Source: Gammaproteobacteria bacterium (GTDB lineage: Bacteria > Pseudomonadota > Gammaproteobacteria > SZUA-229). From it: a DNA stretch of 35,832 bases. The position numbers and the translations under genes are program-made. How positions within the stretch are numbered: position 1 is the stretch's first letter; every line of letters begins with the position of its first letter. This document shows, in pieces, positions 9,831-19,420 of this stretch. Where the stretch lies: NCBI GenBank assembly GCA_003228405.1, contig QIDK01000104.1:1-35832 (forward strand), given 5' to 3'. Under the pieces are notes generated by a model. The model searched no databases. It worked only from the letters and a program-made list of their open reading frames with translations, and was not told where the DNA came from.

Positions 9831-10184
9831 TTACATAGTGTGAGTAGTCCGGTCGGATTTCAGTGCACCCGCCAGATATGTTTCAATTTTGGTTCTGGTC
9901 TGGCCATTATCCTGGGGCCCGAACTGCACACCGATACCCGCCGCTTTATTTCCCTGGGCTCCAGCCGGGGTAATCCAGACTATTTTTCCCGCCACGGGTA
10001 AGCGTTCTTTATCATCCATCAGGGTTAGCAGCATAAACACCTCTTCCCCCAGTCCATAGGATTTATTGGTAGGAATAAATAGCCCGCCATTATTCACAAA
10101 TGGCATGTAGGCTGCATAGAGTGCCGCCTTATCCTTGATAGTTAATGAGAGTATGCCCTGTCTTGGGGCGCCGCCTGCTGCCAT
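9831..10184 (-). CDS. pilZ: PilZ domain protein
   Basis: MAAGGAPRQGILSLTIKDKAALYAAYMPFVNNGGLFIPT; located between holB and tatD as in other gammaproteobacteria. Confidence 0.9.
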   Translation of the reverse strand: MAAGGAPRQGILSLTIKDKAALYAAYMPFVNNGGLFIPTNKSYGLGEEVFMLLTLMDDKERLPVAGKIVWITPAGAQGNKAAGIGVQFGPQDNGQTRTKIETYLAGALKSDRTTHTM

Positions 10185-10187
10185 ATT

Positions 10188-11159
10188 TTAAACCCGTTTG
10201 AGTACCTTGTACCATGATAATAGCAAATCTTCCCACAACAGTTGAGTATTCAATGGAATTGATTGCAATTGTCTGTTTTTAGTTAGCTGATCCAGATATT
10301 CATAAAGCCCGGCTAAACTGGAGCGGGGCACCAGCTGGTTTAATTCTATCTGCTGGGCTGCATGCACCAGAATTGCTGCATTACCACACAGGTGTAGCTT
10401 TATCAGATCCTGCACCCAGTCCTGCAACCAGTTCAGCAAATAGCTTAAGGGCAATTTATGCAGTTGCTCAGCCTGTTCTACCACGGACTGATTTTTAGCC
10501 ACACTGATCAGGGCAGATAGCAGTTGTTTATGATGCGCCAGCAAATCTGACTGCTGCAGCTCCATCGCCAGTAATGGCGCACCATGTGCCAGCCTGAGCA
10601 GCTCGCTGGCCTGCTCAATATCCTGAGCCTGTAACCAGCTAGTGGCCTGTTGTGCATCGGGCACTGTAAAATTAATCGCCTGGCAACGGGAGCGTACGGT
10701 AATCGGTAATTTCTGTGGGCTGGAGCTTACCAGCATCAGAACGGCATCACTGGTGGGCTCTTCCAGGGTTTTTAGCAGGCTATTCGCAGCATTAATGTTC
10801 ATATCATGTGCATCAACAATAATGGCCACCTTATAGCCCCCATACTGACTGGTCAGGTGCAATTTTGCCGAAAGCTGGCGCACATCATCCACCTTTATTA
10901 CCTTGCCTCGCTCTTCTGCCTGCAGCATAAATAAATCAGGGTGAGTTTGTGCCGCGATGAGCTGGCATGCGCCACATTGCCCACAGGCATGGCCCTGATC
11001 ATCAGACGTCTGGCAAAGCATGCTATGTGCCAGTTGCCGTGCAAAATCCAGTTTACCCTGCCCCTCAGCCCCTGCCATTAATATGGCGTGTGGCATCCTG
11101 CCCAGCCGTAGCTGCTGCTGTACGTTATGCCATTGCAATTGTTGCCAGGGGTAGGTCAT
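10188..11159 (-). CDS. holB: DNA polymerase III subunit delta'
   Basis: HAILMAGAEGQGKLDFARQLA, Cys cluster CGQCGACQLIAAQTHPD, NSLLKTLEEP. Confidence 0.94.
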   Translation of the reverse strand: MTYPWQQLQWHNVQQQLRLGRMPHAILMAGAEGQGKLDFARQLAHSMLCQTSDDQGHACGQCGACQLIAAQTHPDLFMLQAEERGKVIKVDDVRQLSAKLHLTSQYGGYKVAIIVDAHDMNINAANSLLKTLEEPTSDAVLMLVSSSPQKLPITVRSRCQAINFTVPDAQQATSWLQAQDIEQASELLRLAHGAPLLAMELQQSDLLAHHKQLLSALISVAKNQSVVEQAEQLHKLPLSYLLNWLQDWVQDLIKLHLCGNAAILVHAAQQIELNQLVPRSSLAGLYEYLDQLTKNRQLQSIPLNTQLLWEDLLLSWYKVLKRV

Positions 11160-11412
11160 GGGTAACTCATATGGTGTGTAGATATAGCGTCTTATCTAAA
11201 AAAACACAGACATGTCATGTGCATTTAAAGCAGCGCCGCATATTGATTGATCATGATTTTACTATTTACATCATAAAATCACCATAAGTAATCGTATTTA
11301 AATGATTTTCTCCATTAATCTGAATTAATTTATGGTAATTTAAAAACATCAGCTCACTAACTATAATTTAGTTGTGGAACTGCCCCCCCCCAAACAACTG
11401 GAGACTACAGTC

Positions 11413-11754
11413 ATGATGTTAAACGTAGCCGGTAAAAATATAGAGACAAATGAACAGGGTTTTCTCGCCAACCCTGGCGAATGGTGTGAAGAATTCACCG
11501 AAACCATCGCCAAAAATGACAGTGTCAATTTATATGATGATCATTGGGAACTGATTTTTTATTTTAGAGATTATTATGAAGAAAATCAGATCTGCCCCAC
11601 CATGCATAAGGTAATACGTGAACTGGGCAAAAAAAATGAGCATTTTCATAATCAGAAAGAATATGAAAAACACATCTATATGCTGTTTCCAACTGACCCT
11701 GCCCATGAGGTATGCAAACTGGCTGGCTTGCCCATGCCTCAACCAGATGATTGA
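11413..11754 (+). CDS. DsrC/TusE-family sulfur-carrier-like protein lacking CysA
   Basis: NEQGFLANPGEWCEEF..., DHWELIFYFRDYYEENQICPTMHKVI, LFPTDPAHEVCKLAGLPMPQPDD; ATG 11413 with GGAG upstream (alternative in-frame GTG at 11374). Confidence 0.88.
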   Translation: MMLNVAGKNIETNEQGFLANPGEWCEEFTETIAKNDSVNLYDDHWELIFYFRDYYEENQICPTMHKVIRELGKKNEHFHNQKEYEKHIYMLFPTDPAHEVCKLAGLPMPQPDD

Positions 11755-11820
11755 GTTATACCTGCAATAGTAAGACAGGAAGGTTCGTTAATGATATAGC
11801 CATTAAAATCAGAAGAAAAA

Positions 11821-11947
11821 AGCATTTTCCCGCAAATGAACGCATATTTTTTTTGTGCGTGCGGCCTGCGCCGCTCGCACTATACCTTTTTAATGCTTTT
11901 GCTCTTATTTGCGTGCCTTTGCGTTCATTTGCGGACAAACTGCTTTT
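11821..11947. repeat. nested palindrome, class 1 arms (element B)
   Basis: AGCATTTTCCCGCAAATGAACGCATA ... TTGCGTTCATTTGCGGACAAACTGCTTTT around GTGCGTGCGGCCTGCGCCGCTCGCAC (11855-11880). Confidence 0.85.
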
Positions 11948-11998
11948 TGCTGTTAGAAAATATTCATGGGGATAACTCAGGCTCTGTCCCCAGGCAAA

Positions 11999-13747
11999 TC
12001 AACTGTGGGATGTTCCAGCATCAACAGGAAAACTAAAGCTGAAACTTGCACCTGTACCCAGGCCTTCACTTTCAGCAGTAATTTCACCGCCCAGTGTTTT
12101 TGCCACCAGTGCACAATTATGCAGACCAAAACCATGACCATTCTTACGCTTTGTAAAGCCATATTCAAACAGGCGTGGTAAATCTTCCTTCGCTATACCA
12201 ATCCCATTATCCTTCACTTCAATAACCACCATGTTAGCTGATTTAGATAACACAATCGTTAAAACTTTATTTTCAATATCTGCATCTAGCAGGGCATGTT
12301 TCGAATTACTGACCAGATTGATTATGATCTGTAGCAAATTATGCTTATCCAGTTGCATTATCGGCAATTTCTGAAATTTCCTGACAACTTGAATTTTATA
12401 AAAATCACTTTTATCCATATTAATTTTTAAAGCATCTTCAATTAAATCGGCTAGTTGCACCGGTTCCGTCAAGCTGAAATTACCTGCATGGGATTGCTGC
12501 ATTTGTATTATATTTTTTATATGCGTTATATTACTGTCAAGATTATCCAGTTCAGCAATAAAAAAATCATGCTCGTGCTGCAACCTGTCAGATAATAGTT
12601 TTAGAAATTCAGGAACTTGCATGCCTTTGTTATTAGTAGTCATAAACTCACCAAGCTGACCCTTATTTTCATTCAGCATTGTAACCACTTTTTTTAAATT
12701 TACGGCACTAGATTTTAGCAATTGCCCCCTTATTATTGATGAAGATATATTTACGCTATTTAATACATTACCCACATTATGTAATACTCCGCTGGCGACT
12801 TCTGCCATGCCGGCACTGCGTGAAACATCAGCAATAATTTTATTCAGCTGTTCCAGTTTTTTAGTGCGGTCTCCCACTCTTTGCTCTAATGTTTCACTTA
12901 AATCTTTTAAGCGAGATTCGATACGTACTCTTTCTGAAATTTCATTTTCAAGGTCATTGTTGGTGAGTGACATTTCATTCGCAAAGATCTTTGCTTCATC
13001 TGCTAACTTCTCCGCATTTTCCTTTTGCGAATTCAATTCATTATCATGTTGCTGAATTTGCTCAAGCATCGTATTAAATGAATTTACCAGTAGCCCTATT
13101 TCATCATTACTCTGTTTACCCACACGAGCACTATAATCTTTATTATGGGTAACTTTCTGCATTGCATATGCCAGATTTTCAACTGGCTTTAAACAACTGC
13201 GCAATATAAAAAAGGTGGCAATAGATAAGATGAGCAGAATCGCAAAAAGCAAGACGACCACTTTAATGATAATTTCTTCGGAATATTCGGATTTTGTATC
13301 CATATAATAAGCCAGATGGGCATTAGCCATATGCTTATTAGCCAGATAGACTGGATAAATAACTTCTCGCACGGGACGATTTAAATAGAAAACATCTTTG
13401 ACAACAGGCGCGACTATTTCACCCACAGAATCGACCTTATGTGCCACTAAAGCAGGGTCTGTATGTGAAATAATAACCCCATTACCCTTGCTCAGATAGG
13501 CATAGGCAAAATTATCAATTGCAGTGGTTCCCCTGAGCCCGCCTTCTAATAACTCATAGTCATTAGTAGCCAGAAAATCCAGGCTACTTTCAGCCAGGCC
13601 TTTCGCCATCATATGCGCCTGATGCAACCTGACCTTTTCATAGACATTTTTAGCTTCATTTATAAGGCCATATGCTATAAAACTGGTGCTTACTAAAAAC
13701 AGCAGTGTCAGGCTAAGCAGCAGGCGATAAAAAATTCCAGGATTCAT
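11999..13747 (-). CDS. sensor histidine kinase (TM-Cache-like-TM-HAMP-coiled coil-HATPase)
   Basis: HAMP segment, GVLHNVGNVLNSVNISSSII, QIIINLVSNSKHALLDA, DNGIGIAKEDLPRLFEYGFTKRKNGHGFGLHNCAL. Confidence 0.9.
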   Translation of the reverse strand: MNPGIFYRLLLSLTLLFLVSTSFIAYGLINEAKNVYEKVRLHQAHMMAKGLAESSLDFLATNDYELLEGGLRGTTAIDNFAYAYLSKGNGVIISHTDPALVAHKVDSVGEIVAPVVKDVFYLNRPVREVIYPVYLANKHMANAHLAYYMDTKSEYSEEIIIKVVVLLFAILLILSIATFFILRSCLKPVENLAYAMQKVTHNKDYSARVGKQSNDEIGLLVNSFNTMLEQIQQHDNELNSQKENAEKLADEAKIFANEMSLTNNDLENEISERVRIESRLKDLSETLEQRVGDRTKKLEQLNKIIADVSRSAGMAEVASGVLHNVGNVLNSVNISSSIIRGQLLKSSAVNLKKVVTMLNENKGQLGEFMTTNNKGMQVPEFLKLLSDRLQHEHDFFIAELDNLDSNITHIKNIIQMQQSHAGNFSLTEPVQLADLIEDALKINMDKSDFYKIQVVRKFQKLPIMQLDKHNLLQIIINLVSNSKHALLDADIENKVLTIVLSKSANMVVIEVKDNGIGIAKEDLPRLFEYGFTKRKNGHGFGLHNCALVAKTLGGEITAESEGLGTGASFSFSFPVDAGTSHS

Positions 13748-13860
13748 AAAAAGTAGTTTATATCATTCCTGTATTTAGCATATCTTTAGTTGCAGGGAAT
13801 ATACAATTTTTAAAATTTGAGCTTAACTATCTGCAATGATTCATATTAAGCAGAAGCTGC

Positions 13861-14043
13861 TTATAAGCGGCCTGTTATTAACAGATTCTTTGTCATCTGT
13901 TTGATTTTATCATCATATTTTACAAATGACTTAATTTTCATACTTTGCATTTTATCCAGTAATTCCGCCCCTTCAGGGTTTATCGGCACGCTTAATAATT
14001 CTTCACGAAACCGCTCGATAAAATATTCTGGAAAGTTTTTCAA
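13861..14043 (-). CDS. small hypothetical ORF (60 aa)
   Basis: Open frame only; adjoins a TIR-element end, could be a remnant. Confidence 0.3.
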   Translation of the reverse strand: MKNFPEYFIERFREELLSVPINPEGAELLDKMQSMKIKSFVKYDDKIKQMTKNLLITGRL

Positions 14044-14061
14044 CGTAGTAGCGGGACGTTT

Positions 14062-14102
14062 TTGACAATAAGATCACCATCATGACTTAATCAGTGGTTC
14101 CC
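14062..14102. mobile_element. end of the TIR element related to 4016-4084
   Basis: Reverse complement GGGAACCACTGATTAAGTCATGATGGTGATCTTATTGTCAA matches 4019-4059 at 37/41 without gaps. Confidence 0.7.
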
Positions 14103-14881
14103 TAACTAAATATAACGCTCTTCAATAAAATATAACTGGCCACCAGCAACAAGAAAAGCGCGAAACCTTTTTTGAGTAAATCGGCCGGTAGACGATGCCC
14201 CAGCTGACTGCCTATAACGCTACCTACAACGGCAATGGCCGTAAATATTGCCATCATTTGATAATCAATAGCCACTGAGCCCGCATACCCGGCAAAGCCC
14301 GCAAATGATTTTAGAGAAACTACTGTTAACGATGTACCCACAGCTCTTTTCATGGACAGGCCTGATAACAGCACCAGCGCCGGAACAATCAGAAACCCCC
14401 CGCCCACACCCACAATACCCGTTAATATGCCCACAGCAATGCCGTGAATCGCGATATGACGGTACTGAAGGTCTTCACAATGCCCATCAGGGCAGTTTGT
14501 GATTGTGTCTTCCACGGGTTTATGTTGCAGCGATGGCCTTAACATTTTCCAGGCCGCCATATACATCACCAGTGCAAATAAACCGAGCTGGATCACGACA
14601 GGCGTAATCACGCCAAGCAGTGCTCCAACATAGGTGCCTGCCATTCCGAACAGGCCAAAAATTGCCGTAATTTTGAAATTTACATGACCCTGGCGCCAAT
14701 GTTGTAGAGCGGTAATTGCAGCGGTAACGGCCACTATTCCCAGGCTCATGGCAATAGCGGCTTTGGGTTCAACATTCAGTAAATAGAGTAAGGCAGGCAT
14801 GGTGATAATTGAGCCACCACTACCAAATACGCCTAGCAGTATACCGGTAGCCAGGCCCGCGATAACAATCGAAATGGACAT
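14102..14881 (-). CDS. TauE/SafE family sulfite exporter / anion permease
   Basis: Multi-pass; GLATGILLGVFGSGGSIITMPALLYLL and GILTGIVGVGGGFLIVPALVLL repeats; AAAGGAG before ATG 14881. Confidence 0.92.
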   Translation of the reverse strand: MSISIVIAGLATGILLGVFGSGGSIITMPALLYLLNVEPKAAIAMSLGIVAVTAAITALQHWRQGHVNFKITAIFGLFGMAGTYVGALLGVITPVVIQLGLFALVMYMAAWKMLRPSLQHKPVEDTITNCPDGHCEDLQYRHIAIHGIAVGILTGIVGVGGGFLIVPALVLLSGLSMKRAVGTSLTVVSLKSFAGFAGYAGSVAIDYQMMAIFTAIAVVGSVIGSQLGHRLPADLLKKGFALFLLLVASYILLKSVIFS

Positions 14882-15106
14882 ATCCATCTCCTTTAATGGG
14901 GTGTTAGATGCTTGAACAGGCGGACAGGCATCTATATTCAATTAATCTATTGAATACTAGAATAACATCGAATTCCCAAAGGTCAAGAAAATATCTGTGG
15001 TGAGGCAACAGAGTGAAAACTTTTACCCGAATTAACGATAAAGCAATGATTTTATGGTGAATATAGTAACCGGGTAGCGAGAGAGCCTGTACAAAAGCAA
15101 CAGTTT

Positions 15107-15150
15107 TCTCTGTGTACTCTGCGTCTCTGTGGCGGGCTTTTGCTTTAAAT
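15107..15150. repeat. lone class 2 arm
   Basis: CTCTGTGTACTCTGCGTCTCTGTGGCGGGCTTTTGCTTT, compare right arms at 25976-26008 and 35277-35320. Confidence 0.6.
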
Positions 15151-15277
15151 CAGCCTTTATCAGGCCCCATTCCAGCCGGGTAAAACAAGCTGTATGATTA
15201 TCGATATTTCGACATTTACTCAAGCTAACGACTCTGCCTGGCTAAAAATGAATCTGGCTGGCTAAATATGAATCGGG

Positions 15278-15904
15278 CTACAACTGCATATAATGACTCA
15301 AAATACGCTGAATTTGTTGCTGCACTGATTGCAGATCTCCCGATGCATCAACCACTTTTATTCTTTCGGGTTCTGCTTTAGCGCGAGCCAGATAGGTTTC
15401 TTTTACCCGATTAAAAAAAGTGTCACGCTCCTGCTCAAAGCGATCCGGCGCACTGCGCCTGCCCGCGCGTGCACGACCCACCTCAATCGGCGCATCCAGC
15501 AAAATTGTTAAGTCGGGTTTTAAATCACCTAGTACCCAGTTTTCCAGCCCCTGAATACGTTGCATATCCAGATGGCGGCCGCCTCCCTGATAGGCATAGG
15601 TTGCATCTGTAAAACGATCACATAATACCCACTGACCTTTCTCCAGTGCAGGCTTAATGACCTGTGCCACATGTTCTGCGCGAGAAGCAAACATTAACAT
15701 CAACTCGGTATCATCAGACATGCCTTTAAAGTCTTCACCCAGTAACATGGCACGCAGTGCTTCGCCTAAGGGTGTACCTCCGGGTTCACGGGTTTCTATA
15801 AAATCTATGCCCCTGTTTTTGAGTATAGTGTTAATAAATTCCATATTGGATGTTTTACCGACCCCTTCAGTTCCTTCCAGGCTTATAAACATTGCTTTAG
15901 TCAT
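15278..15904 (-). CDS. tmk: thymidylate kinase
   Basis: MFISLEGTEGVGKTSNMEFI, TREPGGTPLGEALR, DRFTDATYAYQGGGR. Confidence 0.96.
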   Translation of the reverse strand: MTKAMFISLEGTEGVGKTSNMEFINTILKNRGIDFIETREPGGTPLGEALRAMLLGEDFKGMSDDTELMLMFASRAEHVAQVIKPALEKGQWVLCDRFTDATYAYQGGGRHLDMQRIQGLENWVLGDLKPDLTILLDAPIEVGRARAGRRSAPDRFEQERDTFFNRVKETYLARAKAEPERIKVVDASGDLQSVQQQIQRILSHYMQL

Positions 15905-16905
15905 TACTTCTTCTTTTTACGTTTGCGCTGATGAACATCGACTGCCTGCTCATGTTCTTTTAAGGTTTTTGAAAATATATGCCGGCCTGATTTATCTGAC
16001 ATGGCAACAAAATAAATATACTCGGTTGAATCAGGGCGACTCACCGCATCTAAGGCACCCTGCCCTGGCATGGCAATCGGCGTAGGCGGCAGACCTTTTC
16101 GGGTATAGGTATTATACGGTGTATCGGTACGCAAATGTTTAAACCGAATATCCCCCTTATATTTATCACCAATTCCATAAATCACCGTTGGATCGGTTTG
16201 CAAACGCATACCTTTGCGTAAACGATTTATAAATACACCGGCGATTCGACTACGCTCTTCAGCAATGGCACTTTCTTTTTCAACTATTGAGGCCAGGATT
16301 AGAACTTCATAAGCAGATTTTAAGGGTAGATTTGCATCCCGCTGTTGCCAGGATTTATCTAACCGCTGCTGCATTTCCTCGTAGGCTTTTTTTAGCAGAT
16401 CTATATCACTCATGTCTTTCGGAAAACGATAGGTATCGGGAAAAAACCGGCCTTCCGGGTGTTCTCCGGCATAACCTATTTTTTGCATTATCTGGCTATC
16501 GGTTAGATCTGTTAAATAATGAGTTAAATAGGGTGATTTATTGACCAGCTGCATCATTTGCTTAAAGGTTAAGCCTTCAATCAGGGTTAAACTATATAAT
16601 CGCACCTTGCCTTTTTGCATTAAGGTAAATAATTGCAGCGTACTTAAATCGGGACTAATCAGATATTCACCGGCTTTAAGTTTTCTGGCACTACCCGTTA
16701 CTCTGGCCCAGAGTGAAAAGTACATTCGATTAGAAATAATATTTTTCTTTTCCAGGTCACGGGCAAGTGCAGCCACACTGGTACCGGGTTTGAAATTATA
16801 GATTTCTTCAGACTCCACACCCAGGGGTTTATTTAAAAAGAAATAAACATCAACAGCGAGTGCACTTGATGCAATTAAAATCAGGCCTAATATTTTTTTT
16901 ATCAT
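15904..16905 (-). CDS. mltG: endolytic murein transglycosylase MltG
   Basis: LIEGLTFKQMMQLV, ASIVEKESAIAEERSRIAGVFINRLRKGMRLQTDPTVIYGIG, YNTYTRKGLPPTPIAMPG. Confidence 0.95.
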   Translation of the reverse strand: MIKKILGLILIASSALAVDVYFFLNKPLGVESEEIYNFKPGTSVAALARDLEKKNIISNRMYFSLWARVTGSARKLKAGEYLISPDLSTLQLFTLMQKGKVRLYSLTLIEGLTFKQMMQLVNKSPYLTHYLTDLTDSQIMQKIGYAGEHPEGRFFPDTYRFPKDMSDIDLLKKAYEEMQQRLDKSWQQRDANLPLKSAYEVLILASIVEKESAIAEERSRIAGVFINRLRKGMRLQTDPTVIYGIGDKYKGDIRFKHLRTDTPYNTYTRKGLPPTPIAMPGQGALDAVSRPDSTEYIYFVAMSDKSGRHIFSKTLKEHEQAVDVHQRKRKKKK

Positions 16906-16967
16906 TATTTTTAAAGACTCACGCTTGCACTAAGCATCCCACTACTTGAAATAAAATCAAAAACACT

Positions 16968-17061
16968 TCGTCATTCCAGCATGCTTCTAGCTGGAATCCA
17001 GTGGCTTTGCAGAACTTAAAGACACTGGATCCCGGCTCAAAAACATACCGGGATGACGAAT
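16968..17061. repeat. dispersed palindromic repeat (CACTGGATTCCAGCTAGAAGCATGCTGGAATGAC type)
   Basis: Inverted-orientation copy of 131-199; degenerate copy at about 19331-19366. Confidence 0.75.
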
Positions 17062-17099
17062 ACATTCTGCTATATTTTAATATTTTTTAATAGTTCAAA

Positions 17100-17921
17100 T
17101 TACAACTTTTTTTCTAATTTACTGTTTATTTCATCAAGCAAATTATTCTGAAGAAAGTTTACAGATTTCTTTTCATCCACTATTGTCTTAACCGGCCACA
17201 GCCCAATCAAACTATTTGTTATAAACAACGCATCCATCTGCAAAAAATTTTGCTGGCTAATATCTACAATATTCACCGTTATGTTTAACTCATTGGCCAG
17301 ATTAATCACCTGCTGGCGCATCACACCCGCCACACCACATTGCTCAAGTAATGGTGTATACAGCTCATCACCCAGAATACAAAATACATTACTCATAGTC
17401 CCTTCAATAATATGTCCCTTGTTATCAAGCATGAAACCTTCGACTATCTCACTATCATGCCATTCATTTCTGGCGAGCACATTATCCAGTCGATTTATAT
17501 GTTTAATCCCCGCCAGAGCCGGATTTATCGAAATGGGTGTGTTACAGAATGTGGCAATAATGCCCTGTTGATTATCTGCAGGATAATCGGGCCAGGAATA
17601 AGCAGCGGTAACCCTTGTATTAGCATCCCGCTGATTATATGCGTAGCCTCTGGCGGAAATACCTCGACTGATGCTGATTTTAATAACTGCATCAGCGGAT
17701 AAATTCAGTTTTTTTATATCATCGAGCCAGACAGCTTCATCAACTGTGTTTAAAGATAAACGTTTACAACCCGCCTGCAAGCGTTGCATGTGCTCATTCC
17801 AGAGCTGTAATTTACTGTTTTTAAAGGCAATGGTGTCAAATAAGCCATCTCCATACTGGTAACCCCGGTCACGTACATCGATACGGGTTTCTTCAATTCC
17901 ATTTATTAAAATTTTATTCAT
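17100..17921 (-). CDS. pabC: aminodeoxychorismate lyase
   Basis: Class IV PLP aminotransferase fold: RGYQYGDGLFDTIAF, EGFMLDNKGHIIEGTMSNVF; downstream of pabB. Confidence 0.92.
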   Translation of the reverse strand: MNKILINGIEETRIDVRDRGYQYGDGLFDTIAFKNSKLQLWNEHMQRLQAGCKRLSLNTVDEAVWLDDIKKLNLSADAVIKISISRGISARGYAYNQRDANTRVTAAYSWPDYPADNQQGIIATFCNTPISINPALAGIKHINRLDNVLARNEWHDSEIVEGFMLDNKGHIIEGTMSNVFCILGDELYTPLLEQCGVAGVMRQQVINLANELNITVNIVDISQQNFLQMDALFITNSLIGLWPVKTIVDEKKSVNFLQNNLLDEINSKLEKKL

Positions 17922-19258
17922 CGGTTCCCTGTCTGTAGTGCGTGGATCAGGCCCTTTGCTTTGGCTCTGGTTTCATTTAATTCATTTTGTGGATCTGAGT
18001 CAACTACTATGCCGCCACCGGCGCGAAATTGCAGCTTACTGGCATCACGGGTAATGGTTCGAATCAGTATATTTAAATCCATACTACCATCATGGTTTAA
18101 ATATCCCAACGAGCCGGTGTAGGCTCCTCGTCCCACCTGCTCCAGCTCCGCCAGTATCTCCATACAACGTACTTTGGGACAGCCGGTAATTGTACCACCT
18201 GGAAAAACAGCAGCAACTAGCTGACCCGGGGTTACATTATCACGTAGCCTGCCGCGTACATTGGAGACAATATGATGCACATGACGATAGCTTTCCAGCA
18301 CCATCAACTCATTCACTTCAATACTGCCCGGTACACACACCCGCCCTAAATCATTGCGCTCCAGATCAATCAGCATAATATGCTCGGCACGTTCTTTAGG
18401 GTGAGCCAGTAATTCTTCTGATAAGTCGGTATCGGTTGCGTTGTCAGTAGACCGAGGTCGTGTGCCCGCAATAGGCCGCGTTTGCAGATAACCGTCTTTT
18501 ACCTGAATTAAACGCTCCGGTGATGAACTGATAATAGCCTTATCACCTAATGTCAGCAGTGCATTAAATGGCCCGGGATTTGACTGGCTAAGCTGATAAA
18601 ACAGGCTGCTGTGATTAACCGTTTGTTTCAGGCCTGTTTGCCAGCGCCGCGACAGGTTGACCTGAAATACATCACCCTCAATAATATACTGCTGCAAGGT
18701 TTCCAGCTGGTGTAAATAATCAGATGCACTATCTTCCTCTATTTCATTTATCTGAAATGCCTGCTGATATTCTGAAGTAGAAAGTTTCTGTGATACATCG
18801 GTTTCAATATCAGCCACACAGTCACCGAATGCAGCTTCACAAATTAAATAAGCCTGCTGTTTATATGAATCAATAATAATGGCAGCAGGAAAACGAGTGG
18901 CAAATGCTACTGGTAATCCATCCACCGCCTGCGGCAGGTTTAATCCGATTTCGATCTGTTGTGCTAATTCATAGCCTAAATATAAAAACCAGCCGCCGCT
19001 GAATGGCAAATCTGTTTTTTCTATTTCCTGCTTTTCTGCCTGCCATGCCTGATCTAACTGTTGTAAGAAATCACCATTATCACTTTGTATGGTTTGTTGC
19101 GGACAGGCAAATAAAATATCATATCGAGCCAGCTTATTGCTTTCATCAGTAGAAGCATTACTGCTTAATAAATGGGGATAGCGTTCGGGGTTACTGGCAT
19201 GAAGTGCGAGTAAGTCAGGAATGTTTTTCAGGGCATGAATAATTAATGAATCAGACAT
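17918..19258 (-). CDS. pabB: aminodeoxychorismate synthase component I
   Basis: GDVFQVNLSRRW, SSSPERLIQVKDGYLQTRPIAGTRPR, AEHIMLIDLERNDLGRVC, FPGGTITGCPKVRCMEILAELE. Confidence 0.94.
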   Translation of the reverse strand: MSDSLIIHALKNIPDLLALHASNPERYPHLLSSNASTDESNKLARYDILFACPQQTIQSDNGDFLQQLDQAWQAEKQEIEKTDLPFSGGWFLYLGYELAQQIEIGLNLPQAVDGLPVAFATRFPAAIIIDSYKQQAYLICEAAFGDCVADIETDVSQKLSTSEYQQAFQINEIEEDSASDYLHQLETLQQYIIEGDVFQVNLSRRWQTGLKQTVNHSSLFYQLSQSNPGPFNALLTLGDKAIISSSPERLIQVKDGYLQTRPIAGTRPRSTDNATDTDLSEELLAHPKERAEHIMLIDLERNDLGRVCVPGSIEVNELMVLESYRHVHHIVSNVRGRLRDNVTPGQLVAAVFPGGTITGCPKVRCMEILAELEQVGRGAYTGSLGYLNHDGSMDLNILIRTITRDASKLQFRAGGGIVVDSDPQNELNETRAKAKGLIHALQTGNR

Positions 19259-19420
19259 TATATTAATTTACATACCACCATCCCAAATTGCCTGTGTTGT
19301 GGACACAGGGCCATTAAATAATTTAAAAGTCGCTGGGTTCCCGACACAGGCATTCGGCAATGACAGGAAAAATTTTGGCGAAATTTGTGTTTATTTGCGG
19401 AAAAAAATGATTTCAGTTTT

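Noticed and set aside
11751-12181. Several short ORFs around 11751-12181
   Set aside because: They span the class 1 palindrome and antisense of the histidine kinase C-terminus; low-complexity translations.
13861-14043. 60-aa ORF as a transposase fragment of the TIR element
   Set aside because: It lies just inside the element end at 14062-14102, but its sequence (MKNFPEYFIERFREELLSV...) was not recognisable as a transposase, so this is left unassigned.
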